DNA of 64,000 nt from the NCBI RefSeq assembly GCF_046195335.1, contig NZ_CP176093.1; one strand, 5' to 3'. Of this stretch, positions 42,761-50,645 are shown piece by piece. The position numbers and the translations under genes were made by a program. Each line of letters starts with the position of its first letter. The stretch's first letter is position 1. Below the pieces are notes generated by a model. That model was not told the origin of the DNA and made no database searches. It was given only the letters and a program-made list of their open reading frames with translations. The stretch is from Methanospirillum lacunae (GTDB lineage Archaea; Halobacteriota; Methanomicrobia; Methanomicrobiales; Methanospirillaceae).

Positions 42761-43833
42761 CAGGCCTCACCTGCAAGAAGATCTGCAACGATTGCTTTAG
42801 GCTCAAAAGGCACGATGTCATCATATCCCTGACCGACACCGATGAAGATGAGTGGTTTTCCCACCGCATGAGCGATGGAAATAGCTGCCCCGCCTTTTGG
42901 ATCCATGTCAACCTTGGTCAGCATCACTGCATCCATACCAACAGACTTTGCAAACTCCTCAGCACGGATAACCGCATCGTTGCCTGCAACTGCCTCATCC
43001 ACATACACAATCAGATCAGGCTGAATGACCCTGCGGATTTTGGCCAGCTGATTCATCAGATTGACACGGTTGTGAAACCTTCCTGCAGTGTCACCAAGCA
43101 CAACATCGATGTTGTGGGCCTTTGCATACTGAACAGTGTCATAGAGAACAGCAGACGGGTCAGACCCTTCCTGATGCTGTATCACCTTGATACCGAGCCT
43201 CTCACCATGAACATCGATCTGTTCTATCGCACCGGCACGGAAGGTATCTCCTGCACCGATTGCAACCGTCAGACCATTCTTTGTGAGAAAGTTTGCAACC
43301 TTGGCAACGGATGTCGTCTTCCCGGTCCCGTTCACCCCGGTAAAGAGGATCTTCACCGGTTTTTCACGTGATGCAATGAAGTCAAGAATATTGACTCCTT
43401 CACCAAGAACTGATAACAGTGCATCAGAAAGGGCATTTGTAATGACTGAATCGACTGAGGTTCCGATCTTCCGTTTTGATCCGGTGAGATCCTCTCTGAC
43501 CTTGGTCAGAATAGCATCAGTTGCAGAAAAGGCGACATCACTCTCAAGAAGTCCGATCTCAAGATCAGAAAGCGAATCTTCAATGTCTTTTTCAGAGATG
43601 ATAAATTCACGATCCCTGACAAGAGAGACCACTTTCTGTGCAAAACCGGGTTTCTTCTTATCTCTGCTATCCTCTTCAGGCTCAGCAGGTTCAGGAGATT
43701 GCGATGGAGGAGACGGGACGTGTGTGTCCAGTGAAGGAGAGGGAGTATCAGGAGCTTCTTTTGGCTGCTCACTGATAGTGGTCTCCAATCGCTGCCTGAC
43801 CGAGAAGAGTTTCTCTTTTAGCGCTTTGAACAT
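42760..43833 (-). CDS. ftsY: Signal recognition particle receptor FtsY
   Basis: 357 residues. Membrane-associated receptor GTPase for SRP. An acidic, Pro/Ser-rich A domain (about 15-60) leads to an NG domain with TGVNGTGKTTSVAKVA, LGDTAGRFHNR and LTKVDMDPKGG, and ends in the amphipathic FEPKAIVADLLAGE. It lies downstream of pfdA by 27 bases and overlaps srp54 by one base, the usual archaeal cluster. Confidence 0.96.
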   Translation of the reverse strand: MFKALKEKLFSVRQRLETTISEQPKEAPDTPSPSLDTHVPSPPSQSPEPAEPEEDSRDKKKPGFAQKVVSLVRDREFIISEKDIEDSLSDLEIGLLESDVAFSATDAILTKVREDLTGSKRKIGTSVDSVITNALSDALLSVLGEGVNILDFIASREKPVKILFTGVNGTGKTTSVAKVANFLTKNGLTVAIGAGDTFRAGAIEQIDVHGERLGIKVIQHQEGSDPSAVLYDTVQYAKAHNIDVVLGDTAGRFHNRVNLMNQLAKIRRVIQPDLIVYVDEAVAGNDAVIRAEEFAKSVGMDAVMLTKVDMDPKGGAAISIAHAVGKPLIFIGVGQGYDDIVPFEPKAIVADLLAGEA

Positions 43834-43860
43834 CAGAGACCACTTACGTCCTTAACGGAG

Positions 43861-44313
43861 TTATCGCGGCCCTGCTCCACCGGCACCCTGTTCCTGCTGT
43901 GCCTGGCGGTAGAGCTGCTCAAGTCGTTTCGAGATGTCTTTGACCTGGGCATCAATCTTCTGCAGGACCTCATTCAGGTTCTTGCTTGATGCTTCCATCT
44001 CGGCAATCCGGTCCTGGAGATAACTGACACCACCCTCATTGGTCTTCTGGAGAATGATCTCAGAGCCAATGTTGACATACACTTCATCCGGGTGTTCTAC
44101 CCGGGCCCGGACATTTACTCCGCCACCAATTGGCATAAGGATGGTGGAATCTCCTGCCTCTAAAAGAGCCTTCAGGGTCTCTATTGCGGCATTCCCTTCC
44201 CGGATCCCCTCTTCCATAATACCAAGCTGACGGGAGTAAACCTCTGCCTGCTGGTTATACTGGTTCAGGTATGCCTGAAGGGACTGAACTTCACGGGGAT
44301 CAACGGGTGCCAT
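43861..44313 (-). CDS. pfdA: Prefoldin subunit alpha
   Basis: 150 residues. Two coiled-coil arms around a beta region: an N-terminal helix (LQAYLNQYNQQAEVYSRQLG), DSTILMPIGGGVNVRARVEH in the middle, and a C-terminal helix with ISKRLEQLYRQAQQEQ. It pairs with the beta subunit encoded at 3071-3433. ATG 44313 has AGGTGA about 9 bases upstream and was preferred to the GTG at 44322. The LX gene lies immediately upstream. Confidence 0.93.
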   Translation of the reverse strand: MAPVDPREVQSLQAYLNQYNQQAEVYSRQLGIMEEGIREGNAAIETLKALLEAGDSTILMPIGGGVNVRARVEHPDEVYVNIGSEIILQKTNEGGVSYLQDRIAEMEASSKNLNEVLQKIDAQVKDISKRLEQLYRQAQQEQGAGGAGPR

Positions 44314-44318
44314 AGGGA

Positions 44319-44510
44319 TCACTCACCTGCACATTCAGTAAGGGTATCGATCTGAATATACATGCGTTTTAGCCGGTGTTTGCTACCGATCAGATTGTAG
44401 ATCCGTTCCTGTGCCTGTTTCTCATTTGGGGCGGAAAGAACCTTGGTAAATGGCTTCCATGCGTGAAGCTCCTGGTACTTCCCCTTGATTTCATACTTCT
44501 TCTGGTCCAT
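44319..44510 (-). CDS. rplX: 50S ribosomal protein LX (L18Ae/L20e)
   Basis: 63 residues. Small basic archaeal ribosomal protein matching the N-terminal half of eukaryotic L18a: KKYEIKGKYQELHAWKPFTK, then NEKQAQERIYNLIGSKHRLK and RMYIQIDTLTEC. Located between eif6 and pfdA as in most Euryarchaeota. Confidence 0.9.
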   Translation of the reverse strand: MDQKKYEIKGKYQELHAWKPFTKVLSAPNEKQAQERIYNLIGSKHRLKRMYIQIDTLTECAGE

Positions 44511-44513
44511 GTT

Positions 44514-45176
44514 TTACTCCTCAAATCCGAAAATATCTTCTATTCTTCCGAGTTCATAGCCGCTTGTCTCAACACCGGCTAGATACCCTTTGGTATTTGC
44601 CACGAGACCGGTCCCGACCATCGCGTTTCCCATATTGATCGAGCCCTTTCCAACCGGCAGCTCACAGACCTTCTCAAGAGTCGAGATCTCGTGCAAACTG
44701 CTGCGGGGATTTACCACAACGCCGCTATTCGTTGCCACTGCTGCCATCCCGACAACTTTCACATCACCAAGGGTGAGTGGGACAATTGGAACTTTCAGAA
44801 ATTCTCCAATCTCTTTCTGAACCTTCTTGTCCATGTCAGGATGAACTGCTGCGAACTTGTCACAAGCGAGAATAACATTCCCGGCTGCGTTCATCCCATG
44901 TTCCAGGAAGAAGAGTTCGCGGTATTCACTGAGCCGGTCAGCTTCTGCCTGCGTGGCAAGACCGGAGACCACAAATCCATTGCTGTTTCCAGCAAGGAGA
45001 GAGCCAATGATCGGACTACCCTGAATGGTAGTCCTCACAATATCAAGATCAAAGGCCTCTCGGTACTGGTGCTCAAGCTCTTCGGGTGCATCGATCGGGA
45101 TGACCGCGATATCCTCAAAGACGCGGGTAAATACGCCAATATGGGGGTCGCCTGCTACCGAGACCGTACGGTCCAT
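44514..45176 (-). CDS. eif6: Translation initiation factor aIF6
   Basis: 220 residues of the pentein-fold eIF6 family, which binds the 50S subunit and prevents premature joining. Pseudo-repeats are visible: IGVFTRVFEDIAVIPIDAPE, GNSNGFVVSGLATQAEADRL, VGMAAVATNSGVVVNPRSSL and MVGTGLVANTKGYLAGVETS. SBDS, the factor that removes its eukaryotic homologue, is encoded at 1213. It lies one base from the rpl31e gene. Confidence 0.96.
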   Translation of the reverse strand: MDRTVSVAGDPHIGVFTRVFEDIAVIPIDAPEELEHQYREAFDLDIVRTTIQGSPIIGSLLAGNSNGFVVSGLATQAEADRLSEYRELFFLEHGMNAAGNVILACDKFAAVHPDMDKKVQKEIGEFLKVPIVPLTLGDVKVVGMAAVATNSGVVVNPRSSLHEISTLEKVCELPVGKGSINMGNAMVGTGLVANTKGYLAGVETSGYELGRIEDIFGFEE

Positions 45177-45177
45177 C

Positions 45178-45441
45178 TCACTCCTCAGCCAGTTCCGCCT
45201 GCACCTGACCGTCTTCGAGCTTCATTGCCCGAACACGGATCCGTGCTGGCGGCTTCTGGGAACCACGGGACCAGACCTTCTCATTGATAGAGGAGTCGAG
45301 CTTCACGTCCTCGCTCTTCATGTGGTGTCCCAGAAACTCCCTGATATCCTTCATTGCCTTTGCACTGCGTCTCCAGCGGGGAACGCGCCGAACCGATCCC
45401 AGCGGAATGACATATACCTGCTCTTTCAGATTATCGACCAT
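45178..45441 (-). CDS. rpl31e: 50S ribosomal protein L31e
   Basis: 87 residues. Contains the family hallmarks VYVIPLGSVRRVPRWRRSAK and KAMKDIREFLGHHMKSEDVK, with VWSRGSQKPPARIRVRA at the end. It starts 4 bases after the rpl39e stop and is followed by eif6. Confidence 0.96.
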   Translation of the reverse strand: MVDNLKEQVYVIPLGSVRRVPRWRRSAKAMKDIREFLGHHMKSEDVKLDSSINEKVWSRGSQKPPARIRVRAMKLEDGQVQAELAEE

Positions 45442-45445
45442 ATTA

Positions 45446-45598
45446 TTACACCTTCAGGGTGCTCCGGCGCCAGCTGTGACGGGCGGGGTGAGTCATGACT
45501 TTTCTCTTGGTCTTTATCATAACCCATTGTGGCACACGCCTGTTCTGCTGGGTCTTTTTGGAAAGCCGGATCTTCCGGCACTTTGAAACTTTGCTCAT
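45446..45598 (-). CDS. rpl39e: 50S ribosomal protein L39e
   Basis: 50 residues, too short for many gene finders. The reading frame gives MSKVSKCRKIRLSKKTQQNR and then RVPQWVMIKTKRKVM, ending RHSWRRSTLKV, an exact family layout and length. The ATG overlaps the stop of the upstream PP-loop gene as ATGA, and the gene precedes rpl31e by 4 bases. Confidence 0.96.
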   Translation of the reverse strand: MSKVSKCRKIRLSKKTQQNRRVPQWVMIKTKRKVMTHPARHSWRRSTLKV

Positions 45599-46197
45599 TG
45601 TATTTCTCCAGATGACCGTATTGCGGTCACGAGGGATTGCTCATGATTTGGCGGGAACAAGGACGAGACCGGAATGCCCCGGCTGTCAAGTTCCCTGCGT
45701 ATCTCATGTTCATAGTCCCCGCTGCGGATCTGTCCGGTCTCCCCGTAACGTACTTCGAGGTACCGGGCAGCAAGCCGCTGTACCTCCCGCTTCGGATATC
45801 CGATAAGCGGGCGGACATAGGAACATCCGCATCCGTCTGATATACTCCGGACTTCGTCATCGGTCAGAAGGGGAACCCGGTCACCAAACCGGGTTCCATC
45901 ACCGACAACCTCGTACGAGGTGCAGAGGATACGAACCGCCTCCCGGTGGATCCGCTGGATTGCCTGTGATGGATGCCCGCACCCTACTACCATATCTGCT
46001 GCCTCTTTGAGGAGGCCTTCGGGGAATACCCGTTTATGGTGCGGGAATCCAAGTGCTGCCGCCGCCCGTTCAATCTGCTCAATTGCAGATTCAGAAGAGA
46101 AGACAAAGGTGTTCAGTTCAACCTCATAATTCTCTGACAGCAAAAGCGCTGCAAGAGAACTATCTTTCCCTCCTGAGAACAGGACGCCGGCTTTCAT
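45595..46197 (-). CDS. PP-loop ATP pyrophosphatase-type protein (DUF7411-like)
   Basis: 200 residues. Begins MKAGVLFSGGKDSSLAALLL, the PP-loop of N-type ATP pyrophosphatases, which activate a substrate by adenylation. Later motifs are GCGHPSQAIQRIHREA, CTSYEVVGDGTRFGDRVP and CGCSYVRPLIGYPKREV. A family of this sort is conserved next to L39e/L31e in archaea; a tRNA or ribosomal modification role is inferred from position only. Several Cys in the C-terminal half could carry sulfur or metal. Confidence 0.82.
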   Translation of the reverse strand: MKAGVLFSGGKDSSLAALLLSENYEVELNTFVFSSESAIEQIERAAAALGFPHHKRVFPEGLLKEAADMVVGCGHPSQAIQRIHREAVRILCTSYEVVGDGTRFGDRVPLLTDDEVRSISDGCGCSYVRPLIGYPKREVQRLAARYLEVRYGETGQIRSGDYEHEIRRELDSRGIPVSSLFPPNHEQSLVTAIRSSGEIQ

Positions 46198-46526
46198 CCT
46201 TTACGTCTGATATTGAATTCGCGCTTCGCTGGCGTTACCTGTTTAAGGATGACTTTCAGCTGCTCGTCATTGATCTTATTCTTGATCCTTCCGTTCTGGG
46301 CAAGCATGACCAGTTGTTGTTCAACGGACCTTGCAAAATCAGGCTTTGTAAGCCGGATAGTGTTAAGCCGCTCACGTGCTTCAGGCTCAAGAATCTGCAT
46401 GAGTACAGAATGTATCTGTGCATCATACTGACGTTGCCGTTCGGCTTCATCCTGCTGGGAAGCAGCCTGTTGCTGCATCTCCATCATTCGACGCCGTCGG
46501 ATCTCTGCTAATTCATCATCTCCCAT
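46194..46526 (-). CDS. PDCD5-family DNA-binding protein
   Basis: 110 residues. Archaeal homologue of human PDCD5: an N-terminal acidic and Gln-rich helix (DELAEIRRRRMMEMQQQAAS) is followed by the core three-helix bundle (PEARERLNTIRLTKPDFARS, VEQQLVMLAQNGRIKNKI, NDEQLKVILKQV) and a basic end. It overlaps the PP-loop gene by 4 bases and lies 16 bases after rps19e. Nucleic-acid or chaperonin interaction is known for the family; the archaeal role is uncertain. Confidence 0.92.
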   Translation of the reverse strand: MGDDELAEIRRRRMMEMQQQAASQQDEAERQRQYDAQIHSVLMQILEPEARERLNTIRLTKPDFARSVEQQLVMLAQNGRIKNKINDEQLKVILKQVTPAKREFNIRRKG

Positions 46527-46542
46527 TCAGGAGCACCTTCGT

Positions 46543-46965
46543 TTACGCGGACTCAGTTGCGATACTGTGCGCTACTCCATCGAGGAACGAAGCGCCTGCA
46601 GGTGTGACGACTCTGCCGCTCTTCTGCTGGGCAACATACCCTGCCTTCTCGAGCTGCTGAACCGCCTTTCGCAGGACGGATCCACTCCCCTTCACCGTTT
46701 TGTTCGGTTTGGAGCCTCTGTTCTTACTTCCACCATACACTGACCGCATCCGCTCAACACCGACCGGGCCGTCTACGTACACACGCCTCAGTACGGCTGC
46801 TGCACGGGTATACCACCAGTCAGAATCTTCAGGTGGCATCCCCTTGTGGGCACCGGTCTTTGCAAAGGCTGCCCATTCAGGAGCAGTTATCTCGGATTTT
46901 TCCTTCAGTTCCGCTGCAACGCGTGAAATCAGCTTCTCAGCAGGAACATCATATACAGTAGTCAT
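46543..46965 (-). CDS. rps19e: 30S ribosomal protein S19e
   Basis: 140 residues. Matches S19e: VYDVPAEKLISRVAAELKEK, PEDSDWWYTRAAAVLRRVYV, GPVGVERMRSVYGGSKNRGS and VLRKAVQQLEKAGYV. It is probably the first gene of the transcript that runs to the Mtq2-like gene at 37071, since a TATA-like element lies upstream. Confidence 0.96.
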   Translation of the reverse strand: MTTVYDVPAEKLISRVAAELKEKSEITAPEWAAFAKTGAHKGMPPEDSDWWYTRAAAVLRRVYVDGPVGVERMRSVYGGSKNRGSKPNKTVKGSGSVLRKAVQQLEKAGYVAQQKSGRVVTPAGASFLDGVAHSIATESA

Positions 46966-47020
46966 CGATAGTCCACACTCTCAATGCAGATAGTAGTCTC
47001 TACTTATACGTATGAAGGAT

Positions 47021-47032
47021 TCTTATATATTT
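47021..47032 (-). promoter_or_regulatory. Probable TATA box of the rps19e operon
   Basis: On the - strand the sequence AAATATATAAGA at 47021-47032 is a good archaeal TATA box, about 56 bases before the rps19e start, with a second TA-rich element (CGTATAAGTA) at 47001-47010. It overlaps the 3' end of the yhbY gene. It could drive the whole translation-related convoy. Confidence 0.4.
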
Positions 47033-47319
47033 CGTGAACGGGTGCCGGAGACAGATCCTGAATCTCCAAGTACCATTGTCCTTCCCCTTACCTGAAGAAG
47101 TATCGTGCCGCTTTCCTGTGCGACAACTTCCGGTTCCACTTCAACAGACTCAAGCCACTTTACCTTGATAACTTTCCTGGTCTTGATCTGGCTTTTGATC
47201 TCTTCGATGATCGTCTGACTCATACCCGATTTTCCAACCCAGATAGTCGGTTTGAGGTCATGGTACCCACCGGCTGGGGCTGATGTCTTTTTTCTTGAAC
47301 TATTTCTGTCTTGACTCAT
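47023..47319 (-). CDS. YhbY/CRM-domain RNA-binding protein
   Basis: 98 residues of the CRM (YhbY) family, associated with pre-50S ribosomal particles in bacteria. The core is DLKPTIWVGKSGMSQTIIEE, with a GKSG loop matching the GXXG RNA-binding loop, then IKTRKVIKVKWLESVE and VVAQESGTILLQVRGRTMVL. It overlaps rnp4 by 4 bases, suggesting coupled expression with RNase P. Confidence 0.9.
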   Translation of the reverse strand: MSQDRNSSRKKTSAPAGGYHDLKPTIWVGKSGMSQTIIEEIKSQIKTRKVIKVKWLESVEVEPEVVAQESGTILLQVRGRTMVLGDSGSVSGTRSRNI

Positions 47320-47633
47320 GGTTTATTCCGATAAAGGGGGTAACGGCGGCGATAGCCGCATGCCATGCAGGTGACAACCACACGGCTACGGTGAATTCTG
47401 GTCTGCATAGTTACACCAGGCACAAAGAATCCGTAACAACTGCGGCAAAATTGCCGTCTGAGCTCATGAGGCATACGGATTCTCTCCTTCATTGCTATTC
47501 GGCGGGCCAGTGCAACGCACCGGTTGCTCCATTCAGGATTTTCAGGGAAGAACCGTGATGCCTGCGTAAAGAGAATCTGGATGCGTTCCCCTGCAACATG
47601 CCTGCGATCCGAACGCTGGTGACGTTTTCCCAT
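47316..47633 (-). CDS. rnp4: RNase P protein component 4 (Rpp21/Rpr2)
   Basis: 105 residues. Zinc-binding RNase P subunit: an N-terminal helix domain (AGERIQILFTQASRFFPENP, SNRCVALARRIAMKERIRMP) and a zinc ribbon with CRSC and CMAC about 29 residues apart. It acts with Rnp1 on the specificity domain of P RNA. The first gene of the window encodes another RNase P subunit, Rnp2. It shares one base with purN upstream. Confidence 0.94.
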   Translation of the reverse strand: MGKRHQRSDRRHVAGERIQILFTQASRFFPENPEWSNRCVALARRIAMKERIRMPHELRRQFCRSCYGFFVPGVTMQTRIHRSRVVVTCMACGYRRRYPLYRNKP

Positions 47634-48280
47634 TAATCATCCCGACCCGGGGACGGAGCCTGATTGGTATCAATTTTCACAACCCGACCTTCTATCGTAA
47701 GCCGTCCTTGAAAGAAGAGCCGGATTGCCTGCGGAAATGCCTTATGCTCTTCAACAAGAATCCGATCCGAGAGGATATCGCCATCATCATTCTCAAAGAC
47801 GGGGACAGTCCGCTGTATAATTACCGGGCCTGCATCCATATCTTCTGTGACAAAATGCACAGTGCATCCGGCAACTTTCACACCGTAGTTGACTGCCTGC
47901 TCCTGTGCATGCAGCCCGGTAAAGGAGGGAAGGAGACTTGGATGAATGTTGACCATCCTGCCTGAATATTTCCTGACGATCTCACTTCCTAAAATCCTCA
48001 TATATCCGGCTAACACCACAAGATCCGGATTATATTTCTGGATTGTTGCAATCAGAGCAGTCTCATATGCCTGTTTATCTGAAAACGATTTAAACGAGAC
48101 GACTTCACCGGGGATCCCTGCAGCTCGCGCACGTTCGATTGCATGGGCAAGTGGGTTGTCTGTTATCAGGGCTGTACATACCGCAGGGATATACCCGTCA
48201 GATACACGGTCAAGGATGGCCTGAAAATTTGACCCTCTTCCTGAAGCAAGCACAACAAATGTCCCCTTTTTTACGTTCAT
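47633..48280 (-). CDS. purN: Phosphoribosylglycinamide formyltransferase
   Basis: 215 residues. Uses 10-formyl-tetrahydrofolate to formylate GAR in purine synthesis. Motifs: VVLASGRGSNFQAILDRV, VVLAGYMRILG, NIHPSLLPSFTGLHAQ and the folate/catalytic CTVHFVTEDMDAGPVI. It shares the bacterial-type origin of purH at 34398, and is located in the translation convoy between the CNNM gene (4-base overlap) and rnp4. Confidence 0.95.
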   Translation of the reverse strand: MNVKKGTFVVLASGRGSNFQAILDRVSDGYIPAVCTALITDNPLAHAIERARAAGIPGEVVSFKSFSDKQAYETALIATIQKYNPDLVVLAGYMRILGSEIVRKYSGRMVNIHPSLLPSFTGLHAQEQAVNYGVKVAGCTVHFVTEDMDAGPVIIQRTVPVFENDDGDILSDRILVEEHKAFPQAIRLFFQGRLTIEGRVVKIDTNQAPSPGRDD

Positions 48281-49557
48281 GCACCGGCCTCTGATTTTTT
48301 GAGAGAAGGCGAGATCAGCAGTTTGATTCTGGTTATTCGTTTTCCTTTCATCTGAATCACAATCAGTCTGATGCCTCCATCCAGATCACAGGACTCACCA
48401 ATTCGTGGAATATATCCCAGCCGATCGATGATAAGGCCTGCTATGGTTTCGTAGGTTTCGCATTCCGGTAAATCAAGCTCAAGTTCCTTGTTGAGATCTG
48501 ATACCCACATCCTGGCATCAACAGAATAGACACCCTCTGCTACCCGTATCAGTTCAGGCTCCTCGGTATCGAACTCATCAAGGATATCTCCCACCAGTTC
48601 CTCAACGATATCTTCTACCGTGATGATACCAACAAATGCACCATACTCATCTAGGACAATAGCAAGGTGGTTTTTCCTGGCCTTCATCTCACGGAGCAGA
48701 TCATCTATCTTCTTAGTATCAGGAACATAGACCGGTTCAGAGCAGAGCTCAACAAGCGGGTGATGGTTCCTGCCATCCATCACGGCAACAAAGACATCCT
48801 TGATATTGAGAATACCCCTGATGGTATCGATGTTCTCATGAAACACCGGGAGACGTGAAAACCCGGTCTTCTTAAATATTGCAAGGGCATCTTCTGGAGA
48901 GAGGGTGTCTTCAGCCATCACCACATCTATCCTCGGCGTCATCGCTTCCCTAACCCGGGTGTCTGCAAACTCAAAGACCGAGTGGAGCATCTCCTGCTCA
49001 TCCTTCTCTATGGTCCCCTCTTCCTGTCCGACATCGATCCACTCCTTGATCTCCTCCTCTGTGATGAGATGTTGTGAAAAGACCGGACCACCGGTCATTT
49101 TACCGGCAAGAGCATTAAAGGTCCAGATGAGGGGGCTGAATATCCGCGAGAGCAGGTAGATCGTTGGAGAAACCCCAAGAGCAATACTGGTCTGGTGCCT
49201 GCTCGTGTACATCTTTGGCAGAATCTCACCAAAAAGCAGCAAAAAGATAACCACGCCAACTGTAGCGCCTGCAATTGCATATGGTCCCGGACCAAATATG
49301 CCGATTGCCAACGCGGTCACAACCGAGGCACCAAGAATATTGACAATATTATTTCCAATCAGGATCGTGATCAGAAACCGGTCAGGCTCCTCTTTCAATG
49401 TCAAAAGTGCCTGTGCACCTGGCATTCCTTCATTGATGAGGGTCCTGACTTTGGCACGGGTGATGGAGAAGAGTGCAACTTCAGAGCAGGAGAAAAATGC
49501 AGAACAGACAAGCGCCAGAATAAAGATGCCGATATAGAGGTAATATTCGATGATCAC
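48277..49557 (-). CDS. CNNM/CorC (HlyC) family membrane transporter
   Basis: 426 residues. An N-terminal DUF21 domain with four membrane helices (IFILALVCSAFFSCSEVALF, LLLFGEILPKMYTS) is followed by two CBS domains (VREAMTPRIDVVMAEDTLSP; PVYVPDTKKIDDLLREMKAR) and a C-terminal CorC_HlyC domain (GLIIDRLGYIPRIGESCDL). Family members are linked to magnesium or cobalt efflux or sensing. The label hemolysin is historical. It overlaps purN by 4 bases and is the first gene of the convoy, with about 225 bases of intergenic DNA upstream. Confidence 0.92.
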   Translation of the reverse strand: MIIEYYLYIGIFILALVCSAFFSCSEVALFSITRAKVRTLINEGMPGAQALLTLKEEPDRFLITILIGNNIVNILGASVVTALAIGIFGPGPYAIAGATVGVVIFLLLFGEILPKMYTSRHQTSIALGVSPTIYLLSRIFSPLIWTFNALAGKMTGGPVFSQHLITEEEIKEWIDVGQEEGTIEKDEQEMLHSVFEFADTRVREAMTPRIDVVMAEDTLSPEDALAIFKKTGFSRLPVFHENIDTIRGILNIKDVFVAVMDGRNHHPLVELCSEPVYVPDTKKIDDLLREMKARKNHLAIVLDEYGAFVGIITVEDIVEELVGDILDEFDTEEPELIRVAEGVYSVDARMWVSDLNKELELDLPECETYETIAGLIIDRLGYIPRIGESCDLDGGIRLIVIQMKGKRITRIKLLISPSLKKSEAGA

Positions 49558-49782
49558 TAAAACCCGGACCCCCGCAATTCAGGAGCCGCTGGCAGATATG
49601 TGCATCCTGATGCCAGGGATACCTGTGAAATTCTCATAAAGAACTCAAACACCGTCCGGGGAGATTGATATCTCCACTCCTCTGATTAATGTGAGCGGGC
49701 CACACAAATATCAATCTTTTTCTGACACTGCCAGCTACCGAAAATCATGGAAATGTGATCCATACCTTGTGACATATGAAAG

Positions 49783-50607
49783 TCATGAAAGATGATCCCT
49801 GACAACTCTGACATCATCAGCGATCATCCTGATTTTTTCTTCTGCAGTGAGGGGATCTCCAACCGAGAGGTCGTTGATCTCCAGGGTGATAAGCCCATCA
49901 TAACCTCCATCACCCAGGATATCAAGCGCTTTCTCTGCCCATGGGTTTCCTTTCACCGGACGATGCATGACACTGCCTGATGCCCCGGACAAGTGAACAT
50001 TTGCAATCCTTCCTTCTGCAACCGATAAAAATTCACGAAGCACCTCTTCACCACGCGATGCAACATGGCATGAGTCCAGGGTGAATGAGAGCCAGTCACG
50101 TTCATTGAGGACACGGGAAATCTCTGCCGGCGTTGTGAGCAGAGCGTTTACCTGAGGCTCCATGTTCTCAATTGAGACAGAGACCCGTGATGATTCGGCA
50201 TACGGGGCGATCTCATCGAGCATCTGGTCAAGACGCCAGTAATCGAGATCAGCAGGAGGCCTCTTTGATGTTCTCCTTCCCGGATGGATCGTGCAGACCT
50301 TGGCTTTAAGAGACTCTGCAAGTTTTATTGAGAACTGTATCCATGAGATCGACGCCCTGACCACGTCAGGATTTATTGAGCAGGGATTGAGATCCAGCAC
50401 CGGAGCATGCACTGACAGAGGGGCAGGGAGCGGATGCTGTCTTATCACCTGGGCAAGGTGATCTTCAGAACGTCCTGAAAGCCACCAATCCGGAGTCTCA
50501 GGCCAGAACTCAAGAGTATCGGCGCCTGATATCCTGACTGCATCAAAGATCAGGTCAAGCGGATGGTCATGGAAGAACATCGTTGAGAAGGAGATCTCCA
50601 TTACCAT
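49783..50607 (-). CDS. AP endonuclease 2-type sugar phosphate isomerase/epimerase
   Basis: 274 residues with the TIM barrel shared by endonuclease IV and xylose-isomerase-like epimerases. Candidate metal and active-site residues sit on the expected strands: LEFWPE, SVHAPVLDLNP, CTIHPGRR, SIENMEPQ, TLDSCHVAS, VHLSGASG and LITLEIND. Whether the substrate is DNA or a sugar phosphate cannot be told from sequence. The start may be at the third codon. It is divergent from xseA. Confidence 0.82.
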   Translation of the reverse strand: MVMEISFSTMFFHDHPLDLIFDAVRISGADTLEFWPETPDWWLSGRSEDHLAQVIRQHPLPAPLSVHAPVLDLNPCSINPDVVRASISWIQFSIKLAESLKAKVCTIHPGRRTSKRPPADLDYWRLDQMLDEIAPYAESSRVSVSIENMEPQVNALLTTPAEISRVLNERDWLSFTLDSCHVASRGEEVLREFLSVAEGRIANVHLSGASGSVMHRPVKGNPWAEKALDILGDGGYDGLITLEINDLSVGDPLTAEEKIRMIADDVRVVRDHLS

Positions 50608-50645
50608 TGATTATCTATACCGGGGGAAATAACCGATCAGTGAAG

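Noticed and set aside
43283..43855. 190-residue open frame on the + strand opposite ftsY
   Set aside because: Antisense shadow of ftsY, Ser-rich, no domain or ribosome site.
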